Shown: piece by piece, positions 16,755 to 26,304 of the stretch
How the letters are laid out: the number at the start of each line of letters is the position of its first letter
How positions within the stretch are numbered: position 1 is the stretch's first letter
NCBI GenBank assembly: GCA_030538275.1
Contig: JAUNUH010000006.1
Coordinates: forward strand, 1 to 64,000
DNA: 64,000 bases
Origin: Flavobacteriaceae bacterium
GTDB taxonomy: Bacteria > Bacteroidota > Bacteroidia > Flavobacteriales > Weeksellaceae
Reading direction: 5' to 3'
Program-made: the position numbers and the translations under genes
The notes under the pieces: generated by a model
What the model was told of the DNA's origin: nothing
Database searches by the model: none
What the model saw: only the letters and a program-made list of their open reading frames with translations

Positions 16755-16850
16755 GCTTTTTTATTCTTACTTATAGAACGGCATAAGTTCTCGTCAAATC
16801 TTTCATGTCGAGAAGTTGAAAGAATATTTATTAACTATAAAATAGATGTT

Positions 16851-16979
16851 ATGGCTCAAGATTCAGATGGTCGTAAGTTTAATAGAATACCAGGACATAC
16901 TCGAAAGATTGGTGGTAAAACTATTAAAGTGAAGCCTCATACAAGAAGCAACAGAAAAGATAGTAAAGGAAAAAAGTAA
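16851..16979 (+). CDS. Very small basic protein (42 aa)
   Basis: The ATG at 16,851 opens a 42-residue reading, MAQDSDGRKFNRIPGHTRKI..., that is Lys/Arg-rich and ends in KGKK. A longer reading from 16,722 would begin inside the dyad, so I prefer the short start. It is the first of three small plus-strand genes divergent from the sigma factor. The function is unknown; its charge suggests nucleic acid or ribosome binding. Confidence 0.55.
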   Translation: MAQDSDGRKFNRIPGHTRKIGGKTIKVKPHTRSNRKDSKGKK

Positions 16980-17054
16980 TTACTGTCAAAAAAAGAGTGA
17001 AACTCCACTACTCAAGTAAAATGGAGATTGTTTAACTATTAAATTTTATAGCGT

Positions 17055-17252
17055 ATGCAAAGATTTTTACATTCTAAGGATAGCGTAAGTATATGCCATA
17101 AAGATAATTGCATTCATGCAAAAGGTCAAAATGCTGAGTTAATAGCAGTTGGAGCTTTTGCAATGCTTTTACTTATAGGTATCGCTACATTATCGAAAAA
17201 CATTAAAAAAAAAACGTGTTGGGGTGAAACGCCCCTTTTTATTAACTTTTAA
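17055..17252 (+). CDS. Small single-pass membrane protein (65 aa)
   Basis: The 65-residue protein has one hydrophobic helix (AVGAFAMLLLIGIATL) followed by the basic stretch SKNIKKK. It also has three Cys residues, two of them in CHKDNC before the helix. It lies between two other small genes on the plus strand, within the same cassette as the sigma factor set. A toxin-like or membrane-sensing role is possible; no family is recognised. Confidence 0.5.
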   Translation: MQRFLHSKDSVSICHKDNCIHAKGQNAELIAVGAFAMLLLIGIATLSKNIKKKTCWGETPLFINF

Positions 17253-17263
17253 ATTTTTCAATC

Positions 17264-17599
17264 ATGAATAATCCAAAATTTCAATTATTCAAAAGTCAAG
17301 CAAATTTTCCATACTATTTTCGTTTAAAAGCGAAAAATGGTGAAATTATTTTAGGTAGCGAAGGCTATACCACTAAACAAAATTGTCAAAATGGTATTGC
17401 ATCAGTTAAAGTTCATGCTCCTTATGATAGTAATTATGAACGTAAAGACGGTATAGGTAACTATACATTTAATCTTAAAGCTAATAATGGTGAAATCATA
17501 GGCAGAAGTGAAAATTATACCACTCGTCAAGCAAGAGAGAATGGTATAGAAGCTGTAAAACGTGATGCTCCTAATGCACCTACTGAGGATTTAACTTGA
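17264..17599 (+). CDS. DUF1508 (YegP-like) tandem-repeat protein
   Basis: The 111-residue protein consists of two copies of a roughly 50-residue beta-alpha unit: FRLKAKNGEIILGSEGYTTK...NGIASVKVHAP and FNLKANNGEIIGRSENYTTR...NGIEAVKRDAP. This is the DUF1508/UPF0339 fold, common as a small stress-linked protein of unknown mechanism. It starts 12 bases after the small membrane protein gene and is followed by a good terminator. Confidence 0.88.
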   Translation: MNNPKFQLFKSQANFPYYFRLKAKNGEIILGSEGYTTKQNCQNGIASVKVHAPYDSNYERKDGIGNYTFNLKANNGEIIGRSENYTTRQARENGIEAVKRDAPNAPTEDLT

Positions 17600-17605
17600 T
17601 TTAAT

Positions 17606-17644
17606 AAGGAACGTGAATATTAAACTGATTTACGTTCCTTTTTA
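17606..17644 (+). terminator. Rho-independent terminator after the DUF1508 gene
   Basis: AAGGAACGT pairs with ACGTTCCTT, with additional pairing inside, followed by a T run. It ends the plus-strand set of three small genes. Confidence 0.75.
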
Positions 17645-17647
17645 TAT

Positions 17648-17775
17648 GCTAGCTAACGGTTTTGTGTATGGCTTGTTGCGGAAAATCAGCTATGATTTTC
17701 CGCCGTAACTGAAAGATAGTAAATTGCAATGAATTCCGACTTAGGAATTCAGCCGCAATGAGCTATACACGGTGT
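17648..17775 (-). other. attC-like site, split by an IS copy
   Basis: On the minus strand the site ends in GTTAGCTAGC, matching (9 of 10) the complement of the other end of the same cassette at 14,941-14,950. Inner arms GTGTATGGC and GCTATACAC pair; the middle contains GGAAAATCA/TGATTTTCC and GAATTCC/GGAATTC hairpins. The other half of the site lies beyond the IS copy 17,776-18,854, at 18,858. Confidence 0.65.
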
Positions 17776-18854
17776 GCCCGTTGCACAACTCAAATATACA
17801 GAAATAAATTATTAATAAAAATCTTCCTTTTTCTTGTTTAATTCACTGTAATTCAATAGATTTATATATGTAAGGAAAGAAAAAATTCACACCCAAACTA
17901 TATTACCAAGTCAGCTTGGAAGATTTAGTTCCTGAAGATAATTCTTATCGTAAACTACAAACGGCGCTGGATTTACGATTTCTCTACAAAAAGACAGAAA
18001 AGTATTATGGCTCAGAGGGTCAAGAAAGCATCGATCCGGTAGTGTTCTTCAAGTTTTGTTTGGTGGGTTATTTAAACAATATCATTAGCGATAGAAAATA
18101 GAACGCCTATTAGCCGATGCGGGTTATAGCAGCGGAGAGAACTATGCGTGGTTAGAAAAGCCAGCTATTTAAAGTTATATTCCACCACATGGCACATACA
18201 AAGGCGGTCCAGAAGGCTTTACTTATCACAAGGAGGGTAATTATTGGGAATGTCCTCAGGGCAAACATGTCACGTTTAGAAAACAGAAAATAGAAAAAGG
18301 CACGCTCAAAGATTACTATTTTACCAAACGCAGTGATTGCAAAGGCTGTCCGCTAAAAGCACAATGTATAGGCAAGCAACACGAAAAACGAATAAGTATC
18401 ACAGCGTATCGCCAAGCCTATGAAAGAAACAACGCACGATTACAACAAAACCGATGGCACAAATCCAAACGCATGAGCACGGTAGAACCCGTCTTTGGAA
18501 CGCTCATCAACTTTTTAGGCATGCGTAAAGTAAACACCAGGGGCATCCAACAAGCCAATAAATGTATGCTGATGGCAGCTACGGCTTTTAACCTGAAGAA
18601 ACTCCTTAAATACGCACGAAAACCACCAAAAAGTTGTGCAAAACAGATGAAAATTGCTACAAAAACAAGGGAAAGTCTACGCTTTTATCTAAACCTAATT
18701 TTAGGCTTGCATACTTGCCATTTAAGCAACTTAAAAATCTAAAAAAATTAGCCAGTAACCCAAACTGCCAACTGAAATAAATAGCTTAAATCGCTTCTAT
18801 GGGCTTGGCTTATTTAGAATTTTGAGCAAAAATTTGGGTTGTGCATCAGCTACC
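17776..18854 (+). mobile_element. Internally deleted IS1182-like element (copy C)
   Basis: The element is about 1.08 kb with the same ends as the other copies. It keeps the transposase N-terminus (about 17,876-18,101, ending YLNNIISDRK) joined to the C-terminal part (about 18,100-18,742, including the Cys-rich segment and STVEPVFGTLINFLGMRKVN). The middle third, with part of the DDE core, is missing and stop codons are present. It cannot move by itself. It is inserted in an attC-like site; the flanks are GGTGT and ATTGT. Confidence 0.82.
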
Positions 18855-18872
18855 ATTGTTACAAGCTGCCCT

Positions 18873-21800
18873 TTATTCTTCATTAAAATTAATTCTATCA
18901 ATATTTATCTCAAATCTTGACGTATTTGTGTCATTTTTTAATTCTTTATTGGTGTAATCAAAAAGTCTTGCTACAGAGTTTAAAATAAATCTCCTTTGTG
19001 AACCATCTTCGTGAACTTCTGAATGATAAAAGTGACTTTTGATGCCCATAATAGTTGTCACAAAGAAGTATAATGATGCTTTGTTCTCTGGATACGTATT
19101 AAGATTACAATTGCTTTCATTATCTGGATTTACAACAATCATTTCATGAATGTCATAGCTGTTCTTTCTACAATGTAATGTTTGTATGTGTTCTTGAAAT
19201 AGAGGTTCTTTATCAGCAAGATTTGAACCAATTGCTTTCTTCATTTCTTCTGAATATGAATGTAGCCAAATAATACAAGACTTTTCAAGAAATGGTTCGT
19301 TTTCAAGTATAAGTTCATATTGCTCATGCAGAATCAGAATCAATGCAGTTGCAAGTTTATTGCAAACTATTTCATCAGTAAAAGTGTGAATTTCTAAATT
19401 GATTTTACCAGCAATTGAAGTAACAAATATTTTTTCATCGTTAACTTCTCTATAAGAAAACAAAGGCAATTTTTCTTGAAGTGAATTATTAATAACATCT
19501 AAATCATCCTGATTTAATAATGTACCTGATTGTTCAATAGCAATACCTAAGATACTATAAGAAAACTTGGACTTGCCAATATTCTTAATTATTAAATCAA
19601 GTGTCTTTTTAAATATTATACTGCCTTTAGCCCCATCTAACCCATTGCAATAACTGGCAAAGGACAAAATCTGTTTAATTATGTTTAGGCTATTTTTATC
19701 ATTTGTAAAATAGTTATTAAACAATTTTTCAAAGTTCGAAGTAACTGTTTCTTCGCTAGTATTATCTAAAATTAAACTTACTACTTCTTCAACATTAATT
19801 TTTCTTGCGGTGTTTTCAAGTAACTTGTTTATTAATTTATTGGCTTTTTCATTTTTACCTGCATTTCGATAGATTTCTATTGCCTTTGAAATATTATATT
19901 GGTAAGATTCAGAGAAATGCTCAATCTTTCCATAGAATTCCGCACTTTCGACTAATGCATCAGCTGCTTTTAATGGTTCATCCATTAACAATAAAGTATC
20001 TGATTTCTCCCTTAAAGCATTAGCAGAACCATAGTAGTAATTTAATTCTTTGCTGTTTTTAATTGATTTGTCTGCGAACTCAATACTTAAATCTAAATTT
20101 CCCGAATCTCTATGAATGCTTGATAATATCCAATAGATTCTTCCTTCATCCTTTTTTAGGTTATATTCTTTCGATTTAATTAATGCTTCATCGTAAATTT
20201 TTTTTGCTCCTTCAATATCACCATCATCCCTTAAAATATTTCCAAAATTTATAAGATTGAGAACTGCTTTATCCTTCATGTCGTATTGCTGACAAAGTTC
20301 TATTGCTCTGTTGCTAAACTCTTTTGCCTTTGGATAATCCTTCTTCTCTCTGTAGATACTTGCCAAAGCATTTAAAACAATCACTTCAGTTGAGAACTCA
20401 GAAAATTGTCTAGTAATTTCTAATAACCGTAATCCATATTTCTCTGCTTCATCTTTATATTCGCTAATCTGTGCCAAACAGGATACTAAGTTTACCAAAC
20501 TATTTTTCATCCCTTCGGTTTCATCTTGCTCTTCAAAAATTTCGAATGCTTCTTTACATGCTTGGGCACCCTTTTCAAATTCAGATAAATCGACATATAT
20601 TTTGGAAAGATTAACAAGTAAGGGAGCTTTAAAATCTTTGTCGTCCTCTTTGATTTTTGCAAATACTTTGTCAGCTATTTTAGTGGCTTCAATTACCTTA
20701 CCATGTTCAATGAGATTCATTGCCTTAAACATTAGTGCAGCACTGTAGAATTTTTTATTTTTTGCCGTTTTTAAATTTTCTAATGACTTGTCAATGCAAA
20801 TAGTCGCTTCATCTTTATTACCTAATAAATGATGGACATTGCATAAATGATAATATAGAAAGCCTATATTAAGGTCTTTAACTGCCGTTTGAAGTTTAGT
20901 GTTTAAAACTTTTAATGCGAAATTTAACTCTCCCCAACTAACAAGACTTGGCAATACATCGAATAAATACTTATCAATTTTACTCGGTGAGATATCAATG
21001 AGTAAATAGGTTGCCTGAATTATTTCTTCTTTTGCTAAATAGTATTCCCCAAGCTTTTCTTTATAAAAATTTAGTAAACCTTTACTTTCGAGTTTTTCAA
21101 GGACAAATTCTTTAAAAGAAGGATGAAATAATTCTAACAAGCCTTCATAGTTTTTGATTAAGGAAGATAAATCATCAACATCTTTTGATGTTTCAATAAT
21201 TGATTCATACTTCATTACTTCTGTAAGTTCGGCAAGCGTAATGTTGAAATATGGAATTGATATCAATGTAAGTATTTCTTGTTGTCTTGTATTTAATCCG
21301 CCCAAGATAGAATTTTGATATTGTGCCAAATCTTCAGGGAGTGGAGAAATTTGAAATTTTGAGAAATAGTATAAATAAAGAGGGTTGCCTCTTGATGCTT
21401 TAAAAAGATTGTTGAACTCCAACTTGTGTAAGGAAACCCCTTGAGATTCTAAAAAAAGCTTTACTTCATCCTCGGAAAATGAAGAGCAAGGATAAAATGC
21501 AACCCCCTCTCCTTCAAACATAGATTTATTTCTGGTTGCAAAAAGAAAAATAGAATCGAATTTTTCAAGTGAAATTATTTTTTTGACAGTTTCCTTATCT
21601 TGTTCGCAATCATCAATAATGAAACAGTGTTTTGACTTTTGTAAACTTGCTTGCAACCATTCACATGCTTCATCTACATCTTTTAATTCTAACAAATCAT
21701 CGCCAGTTGATAGACGAATTTTGTTGACTAAATATGAAAGTACAGAAATTGGAGATTTGCTCTTGGCGGAAATATAGACAAGATTTTCAAGTCTCCTTGA

Positions 21801-22088
21801 AAGCTGAAACAAGGTTGTAGTTTTGCCTAGTCCTGGTTCGCCATGCAGTATTAGTTGTCTATGTTCACCCAGTCGTTTTTCTATTTCTTCTAATTCTATG
21901 TTTCTTTCAATTAATTTTTTCTCGGAAAACTCTTTAGACAATATTTCAAAAAAAGAAATTGAATTAATTTCTCTGAGCTTTTCTTGTTTACTCTGATTCA
22001 GTAAAGCAACAACTTCGGGGGAATTATGCAAGTGCATATTTCCAGCAACATTATAAATTGTTTCTGCATTTTGAGTTTCAATTTTCAT
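18873..22088 (-). CDS. NLR-like STAND NTPase with TPR repeats and N-terminal amyloid-like motif
   Basis: The 1071-residue protein has Walker A GEPGLGKTTTLF (about residue 95), Walker B HCFIIDDCEQD and SIFLFATRNKS, then a winged-helix-like part. From about residue 380 to 760 there are helical repeats of the TPR type (for example ALASIYREKKDYPKAKEFSN and NFGNILRDDGDIEGAKKIYD). The first 20 residues, MKIETQNAETIYNVAGNMHL, share the pattern QNAxxIYNVxGN with the C-terminal tail of the upstream 149-aa protein. NLR proteins that recruit an effector through such a shared motif are known as bacterial amyloid signalling pairs. The expected role is phage sensing by the C-terminal part, oligomerisation, and templating of the partner. 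This is inference from layout. It is the last gene of a three-gene cassette. Confidence 0.8.
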   Translation of the reverse strand: MKIETQNAETIYNVAGNMHLHNSPEVVALLNQSKQEKLREINSISFFEILSKEFSEKKLIERNIELEEIEKRLGEHRQLILHGEPGLGKTTTLFQLSRRLENLVYISAKSKSPISVLSYLVNKIRLSTGDDLLELKDVDEACEWLQASLQKSKHCFIIDDCEQDKETVKKIISLEKFDSIFLFATRNKSMFEGEGVAFYPCSSFSEDEVKLFLESQGVSLHKLEFNNLFKASRGNPLYLYYFSKFQISPLPEDLAQYQNSILGGLNTRQQEILTLISIPYFNITLAELTEVMKYESIIETSKDVDDLSSLIKNYEGLLELFHPSFKEFVLEKLESKGLLNFYKEKLGEYYLAKEEIIQATYLLIDISPSKIDKYLFDVLPSLVSWGELNFALKVLNTKLQTAVKDLNIGFLYYHLCNVHHLLGNKDEATICIDKSLENLKTAKNKKFYSAALMFKAMNLIEHGKVIEATKIADKVFAKIKEDDKDFKAPLLVNLSKIYVDLSEFEKGAQACKEAFEIFEEQDETEGMKNSLVNLVSCLAQISEYKDEAEKYGLRLLEITRQFSEFSTEVIVLNALASIYREKKDYPKAKEFSNRAIELCQQYDMKDKAVLNLINFGNILRDDGDIEGAKKIYDEALIKSKEYNLKKDEGRIYWILSSIHRDSGNLDLSIEFADKSIKNSKELNYYYGSANALREKSDTLLLMDEPLKAADALVESAEFYGKIEHFSESYQYNISKAIEIYRNAGKNEKANKLINKLLENTARKINVEEVVSLILDNTSEETVTSNFEKLFNNYFTNDKNSLNIIKQILSFASYCNGLDGAKGSIIFKKTLDLIIKNIGKSKFSYSILGIAIEQSGTLLNQDDLDVINNSLQEKLPLFSYREVNDEKIFVTSIAGKINLEIHTFTDEIVCNKLATALILILHEQYELILENEPFLEKSCIIWLHSYSEEMKKAIGSNLADKEPLFQEHIQTLHCRKNSYDIHEMIVVNPDNESNCNLNTYPENKASLYFFVTTIMGIKSHFYHSEVHEDGSQRRFILNSVARLFDYTNKELKNDTNTSRFEINIDRINFNEE

Positions 22089-22095
22089 TTATCTG

Positions 22096-22545
22096 CTAAT
22101 CTTTTTTGGGTTTATAATCCCCTTGAATATTGAAGATATTCTTTCCAGCATTTTGTATTCCAATATTAAATCCTCCCTCGTTTTTGAATTCCATTTTTGA
22201 AACATTTGATATTTGACCTTGGTTTTCTTCTATCCAATTTTTTATTTCATTGAATAATTCATTGTCAAATTTCTCACCTGTCAATTCTTCAAAACTATCC
22301 TCAATGTCTCTATATGGTTTCGCCTCATTCTTTGATTGGGTATTGCAAATTGTTTCAATATATTTTTCTGCATCTTCATCTTTTTTAAAGAATCTCTTTA
22401 TTCTGTTTTTAAGAGATGAGAAGTCAAGAGCTTTTTTTAATCCATCATACGTTGCACTCGCAATAACTTTTGTTGCAATGGCTGTCTTATTTGCTAATAA
22501 GAAAGCGCAAATTGATGAGAATATCGTTGCCATTTCTGTTTCCAT
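22096..22545 (-). CDS. Small putative effector with C-terminal amyloid-like motif
   Basis: The 149-residue protein has an N-terminal hydrophobic to amphipathic stretch (ATIFSSICAFLLANKTAIAT, residues 6-25), a basic and then acidic helical middle, and a C-terminal tail GGFNIGIQNAGKNIFNIQGD (residues 124-143). The tail repeats the N-terminal motif of the next gene's STAND protein: QNA, two or three residues, I, aromatic, N, aliphatic, x, G, D or N. This is the layout of bacterial effector-plus-NLR pairs, where the effector domain (often membrane-active) is switched on by amyloid templating. A membrane-damaging role fits the N-terminus, but I do not recognise the domain. It lies seven bases before the STAND gene and one base after the 338-aa gene. 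Confidence 0.6.
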   Translation of the reverse strand: METEMATIFSSICAFLLANKTAIATKVIASATYDGLKKALDFSSLKNRIKRFFKKDEDAEKYIETICNTQSKNEAKPYRDIEDSFEELTGEKFDNELFNEIKNWIEENQGQISNVSKMEFKNEGGFNIGIQNAGKNIFNIQGDYKPKKD

Positions 22546-22546
22546 T

Positions 22547-23563
22547 TTATTTACTTAGATAGGTTTCCAATTCGTTTTTATCGTTTTGTATTTGTCTAAT
22601 TATAAGTTCGTCAGTATAAAATTCATCGGGAGGGTAGTAGCTATCAAATGATTCATATGTTTCAATTAAGTAATTCAAAATTCTGTTCGGATATCCTGAT
22701 TTTGTGAAATCAGGTGATAAGTCCTCGATTTTTTTAAGTCTTTCGAAAATTGTGAGATTGCAAATTGCCTGCATAATAATTTCAGAAGGATAAGTTTGTG
22801 CTAGTCTTTTTTGAGTATCTCCTAGCCAGAGATTTTTAAGCCTATTATATGTTAAAGGCAATAAAGATTTTAGTTCAGCTATTCTTCTTTGAGATATATC
22901 ATCAATGGTTTCCTTGGGTGGCTTGGGTAAAGTTTTTGGGTCAAAATCAAAAAGTTTTTGGGTAGCTCTATAACCTAATGCCACTGAATTGGTTGGGATT
23001 TCATCTTCTTTATAAAAATTGAACTCCTTCTTTGTAAAATACCGTTTACTCTGTTTTACTATTTTTGTTGGTGTTCCAATTATATAACCTACTGCGATTT
23101 TTTCTACTTTCTTGTAATTCGCTTTGAAGTTTAAATAGTTCTGTCCTAAAGTATCAATTTCTTTGTAATGTGTTTGAACCATCATGATTGGATTTACTTT
23201 ATCTTTCAAATTCTTTGGAATCATTCTTTCAACAAACCTATTTATTTCAGGACTTATTGATAAGGTATAACCTCCTTTATTATTTTCAATAAAGTCGATA
23301 GAAACGGCATCTCCATCATTGTTTGAATTTTCTACCCAACTTAAAAGAATATCAAGAAATTTCTCAGCAGGTTCTTCATTTTGGAATATAAAAGCCATTT
23401 GTACTGGAATCAATTCATCTCTTTCTCCTTGTGCAAACATGTAAAGTATTCCCCTACAATCAGCCTTGGTAAATAATTCAGAAAACTCAATGTCACCAAC
23501 GAGTATAAAGTGAGGTTTTAATCCATAATCAAAGCCAATATTTGAAAAGTCATTTTTATTCAT
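22547..23563 (-). CDS. Unknown protein, first gene of the NLR-like cassette
   Basis: The 338-residue soluble protein is not recognised. The N-terminal half has a mixed alpha/beta pattern (PHFILVGDIEFSELF, IPVQMAFIFQNEE), a middle stretch KVEKIAVGYIIGTPTKIVK, and a helical C-terminal half with several Tyr and Trp residues. It has no signal peptide or obvious catalytic motif. The next gene starts one base after its stop, so the three proteins are translated together. The ATG is 42 bases from the cassette's start GTTACAAGC (minus strand, 23,605-23,613). It could be an extra effector, an enzyme making a signal, or a guard target. Its fixed place in this operon is the main clue. Confidence 0.65.
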   Translation of the reverse strand: MNKNDFSNIGFDYGLKPHFILVGDIEFSELFTKADCRGILYMFAQGERDELIPVQMAFIFQNEEPAEKFLDILLSWVENSNNDGDAVSIDFIENNKGGYTLSISPEINRFVERMIPKNLKDKVNPIMMVQTHYKEIDTLGQNYLNFKANYKKVEKIAVGYIIGTPTKIVKQSKRYFTKKEFNFYKEDEIPTNSVALGYRATQKLFDFDPKTLPKPPKETIDDISQRRIAELKSLLPLTYNRLKNLWLGDTQKRLAQTYPSEIIMQAICNLTIFERLKKIEDLSPDFTKSGYPNRILNYLIETYESFDSYYPPDEFYTDELIIRQIQNDKNELETYLSK

Positions 23564-23604
23564 TTGTTGTCTTTTTATCGGTATGCTGTCTGTCTTTTAG
23601 GGTT

Positions 23605-23808
23605 GCTTGTAACGATCTCGGCTATGAGTAGTGCGGGTTCTCGAAGCCGAAAACTTTCGGTTTAGAACGGAAGGCAGCCAAAGCTACGCTTTGCGTTTTA
23701 ACTTTCACTTTTCCGAAAACGTCAAAGCGTAGCTTTGGCGAAATGGATGCCCGAAACTTCGATTTAGCGTTTAAGCCCGCATTACTTATAGCCAATGTGT
23801 CCGTTGCA
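23605..23808 (-). other. Large attC-like site, split by an IS copy
   Basis: The site starts with GCTTGTAAC (23,605-23,613), the exact complement of the GTTACAAGC at the other end of this cassette (18,858-18,866). Inner arms GGCTATGAGTAGTGCGGG and CCCGCATTACTTATAGCC pair, around a further hairpin with AAAGCTACGCTTTG and CAAAGCGTAGCTTT. About 200 bases, longer than most attC sites. The far end lies beyond the IS at 24,274. Confidence 0.65.
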
Positions 23809-24270
23809 CAACTCAAATATACAGAAATAAAGTATTAATAAAAACCTTTTTTTTCTTGTGTAATTCACTGTAATTCAATAAGTTTATATATGCAAGGAAA
23901 AATAAATTCACAACGAACGCTCATCAACTTTTTAGGCATACGTAAAGTAAATACCAGGGGCATCCAACAAGCCAATAAATGTATGCTGATGGCAGCTACG
24001 GCTTTTAATCTGAAGAAACTCCTTAAATACGCACAAAAGCCACCAAAAAGTTGTGCAAATCTGATGAAAATTGATACAAAAACAAGGGAAAGCCTACGCT
24101 TTTATCTACACCTAATTTTAGGTTTGCATACTTGCCATTTAAGCAACTTAAAAATCTGAAAAAATTAGCAAGTAACCCAAACTGCCAACTGAAATAAATG
24201 GCTTAAATCGCTTCTATTGGCTTGGCTTATTTAGAATTTTGAGCAAGAATAGAGTTGTGCATCAGCTACC
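23809..24270 (+). mobile_element. Short non-autonomous IS1182-like element (copy D)
   Basis: The element is about 462 bases, with the same ends and the same internal deletion as copy A: MQGKINS joined to the C-terminal transposase part in one reading (23,890-24,159). It is inserted in an attC-like site, with AATGT and GGTGT as flanks. A MITE-like derivative of the full element at 26,435. Confidence 0.8.
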
Positions 24271-24288
24271 GGTGTTAGCCACTGGGTT

Positions 24289-25221
24289 TTATTCAGTTTT
24301 CTCGAATGTTAGCATTTCATCAAACCCACTTCTCAAAGCCAAATCTTTCAAAGTAACTATAAACCTTTCTAATTCACGACTTAAAATTGATTCATAATCT
24401 TCACTCATAGAATTAAAATCATTAGGCAATAGATTTTGAATTGCATAATTTATTCCTGCCAATATTGTCGGGAAGTCAATAAACACTAATTTATTATCTT
24501 TTATTTCTGTTTCAAGATTGATAAATCTCGGACGACCTGCGTAATGAAATGATACACTTTTTGTTGAACGCCCTTTTTTGAGTTTTTCAAATTGAAGATT
24601 TAAGTCTGTATTAAGCTTCTTTGGAATGATTATTTTTATTAAACAATCTTCATATTTGGTACCATCTTCTTCAAAACCACCTTGTTCAATTAAATATCGG
24701 CAAGTTGGTGAGATTAAGTTCTCGAAATAAACAGAAGCTAAAGTTGAAGAAGGAAAGAAATTTACTGACGAATCTCTTTGAGTTCGGAATAAATCTCCAA
24801 CTGTTGAAATTGCACTTACAAAACTATCAGGTTCTTTTTTAGAAAATCTGGCAAGTGAAATACCTTTAATATCAGATAAAATATTTAGTTCCTTTTCAAC
24901 CACAAAAGCACATTTAGATAGACCTAAACGTCCCATAAATAATCCTAACTCAAAAAGAATATTATCACGAGATTGAAGTTTTTCTTTTTCTCTTACAACT
25001 ACTTTGTCATCAGTGGTGCCAAGTAAAATACCAAAATCATACTGTAATGTTGCTTTGAGTAAATCGTGAAGAAAATTGTTATTTATTTTGAATACAGCCG
25101 TATCCCAAACATTATCATTCCAAATTGTTACCTCAAATTCAGGCTCTAAAATTTTCTTAGCTGATTCAGCTAAACTTAATTCTTCCGAGGATGAACCAAT
25201 GAATATTCTTTTTTTTCTCAT
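24289..25221 (-). CDS. TIR-STING effector of a CBASS system
   Basis: The 310-residue protein has an N-terminal TIR-like NAD-hydrolase domain (residues 1-150) with [25 protein letters not shown] and [16 protein letters not shown]; the likely catalytic acid is Glu91. The C-terminal domain (about 158-310) matches bacterial [13 protein letters not shown], the AGRPRFIN segment with Arg230 and Arg232, and [15 protein letters not shown] with Asp249, residues expected to contact a cyclic dinucleotide. In known TIR-STING proteins, binding of 3',3'-c-di-GMP leads to filament formation and NAD depletion, killing the infected cell. The gene overlaps its CD-NTase partner by four bases and ends just before the cassette end. 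Both domains look complete. Confidence 0.92.
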   Translation of the reverse strand: MRKKRIFIGSSSEELSLAESAKKILEPEFEVTIWNDNVWDTAVFKINNNFLHDLLKATLQYDFGILLGTTDDKVVVREKEKLQSRDNILFELGLFMGRLGLSKCAFVVEKELNILSDIKGISLARFSKKEPDSFVSAISTVGDLFRTQRDSSVNFFPSSTLASVYFENLISPTCRYLIEQGGFEEDGTKYEDCLIKIIIPKKLNTDLNLQFEKLKKGRSTKSVSFHYAGRPRFINLETEIKDNKLVFIDFPTILAGINYAIQNLLPNDFNSMSEDYESILSRELERFIVTLKDLALRSGFDEMLTFEKTE

Positions 25222-26273
25222 ATTACTACTGCTTTTTTAAGGTCTAATAAGACTAATTCGATTTCCGACATTAGATTACGTAAACTATTTAATTTATCGC
25301 TATCATCACGAAATATATATTCATTATCATCAACTGATTTTAATTTATTTGAATGTTCGATATTTTCGGATAAACTCTTTAGTTGTAAATAAAGAACTGG
25401 CACTAACTCATAAAAGTTTTTACTTGAATATTTGTAAGTTTTAATGTCGTAGCAAATAGCATTAAAATCAAAACTTGTTAGTTTAATCTCCAAATCTGAA
25501 TCGGCTTTAATATTTTTTAAAAACCGAATCATTTTTTTTAGTCTTCCGTTTGTTTCAGAACTTCTTTCGTTGATTCTTTTAATGCTTAAAAAAGGATAAT
25601 CAGCACTACCTTTTGAATTTGTTTCTTTATTGTAAACTTGAATTCCTCGATAATCAGAGTCTTTATCTCTTAAAACTGAAGTTACACCATCATACCAATT
25701 TGCAATTACAATATCTACATCTCTATTTAGACTTTTGTTTGTTATTTTGATTGCTTTTGGATGTGAGATATCAGATATGTCATAAATTGGAATTAATGTA
25801 TTTTCAGAGTCAATTCGGTTTTTTCTTAAGTCGCTCAGAGCATTAGAATATCCACCACCTTTTAATTCATTTTGTAATTTCGATAGTTGAATTGAATTTA
25901 GTTGTGTCTTCAAACTCTCTGTAGTAATTACTTTATTTATTGAACTTCGGTCAAAAGTGTAAAAAGTGTCTGTGATTACCAATAAGTCAATATCACTTGT
26001 TCCTTTTATGTGTGTATTAGTCATTACAGAACCTTGATATTTATAAACTACTGCTGTTAGATTTTCTTTTAGGTGGTTTTGAACTCTTTCTCCCGCTAAT
26101 TTACTTTTTTGGGTGTATTCAGGTTCTACGCCTTTCATTGCGTAACGAACATACTTTAATATGTTGCTATATGAAATAGAAGATAATTCATCAGAAAAAG
26201 ATTTTTTAACTGCAATATTTTCTGGATTCGTTCTTGCTTGTATGTTTTCGATTAGTCTTCTATAGTCTTTCAT
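25218..26273 (-). CDS. CD-NTase (CdnE-like cyclic dinucleotide synthase) of CBASS
   Basis: The 351-residue protein has the nucleotidyltransferase signature [20 protein letters not shown] (residues 81-100), with Gly-Ser and the metal-binding Asp94 and Asp96. A third acidic site is DVDIVIANW (Asp185 or Asp187). Its size and motif spacing fit the CD-NTase family. With a TIR-STING partner the expected product is 3',3'-c-di-GMP (knowledge of this CBASS type; not visible in sequence). It is the first gene in a two-gene cassette; the minus-strand leader from GTTAGCCAC (26,305-26,313) to the ATG is 31 bases. No Cap2/Cap3 accessory genes are present, so this is a minimal type I operon. Confidence 0.92.
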   Translation of the reverse strand: MKDYRRLIENIQARTNPENIAVKKSFSDELSSISYSNILKYVRYAMKGVEPEYTQKSKLAGERVQNHLKENLTAVVYKYQGSVMTNTHIKGTSDIDLLVITDTFYTFDRSSINKVITTESLKTQLNSIQLSKLQNELKGGGYSNALSDLRKNRIDSENTLIPIYDISDISHPKAIKITNKSLNRDVDIVIANWYDGVTSVLRDKDSDYRGIQVYNKETNSKGSADYPFLSIKRINERSSETNGRLKKMIRFLKNIKADSDLEIKLTSFDFNAICYDIKTYKYSSKNFYELVPVLYLQLKSLSENIEHSNKLKSVDDNEYIFRDDSDKLNSLRNLMSEIELVLLDLKKAVVI

Positions 26274-26304
26274 ATTTTCTTTTGCTCGTTGTTGGGTTTA
26301 CCTT

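Noticed and set aside
23622..23816. A 64-aa minus-strand reading
   Set aside because: It lies entirely in the attC-like hairpin and IS end; not a gene.
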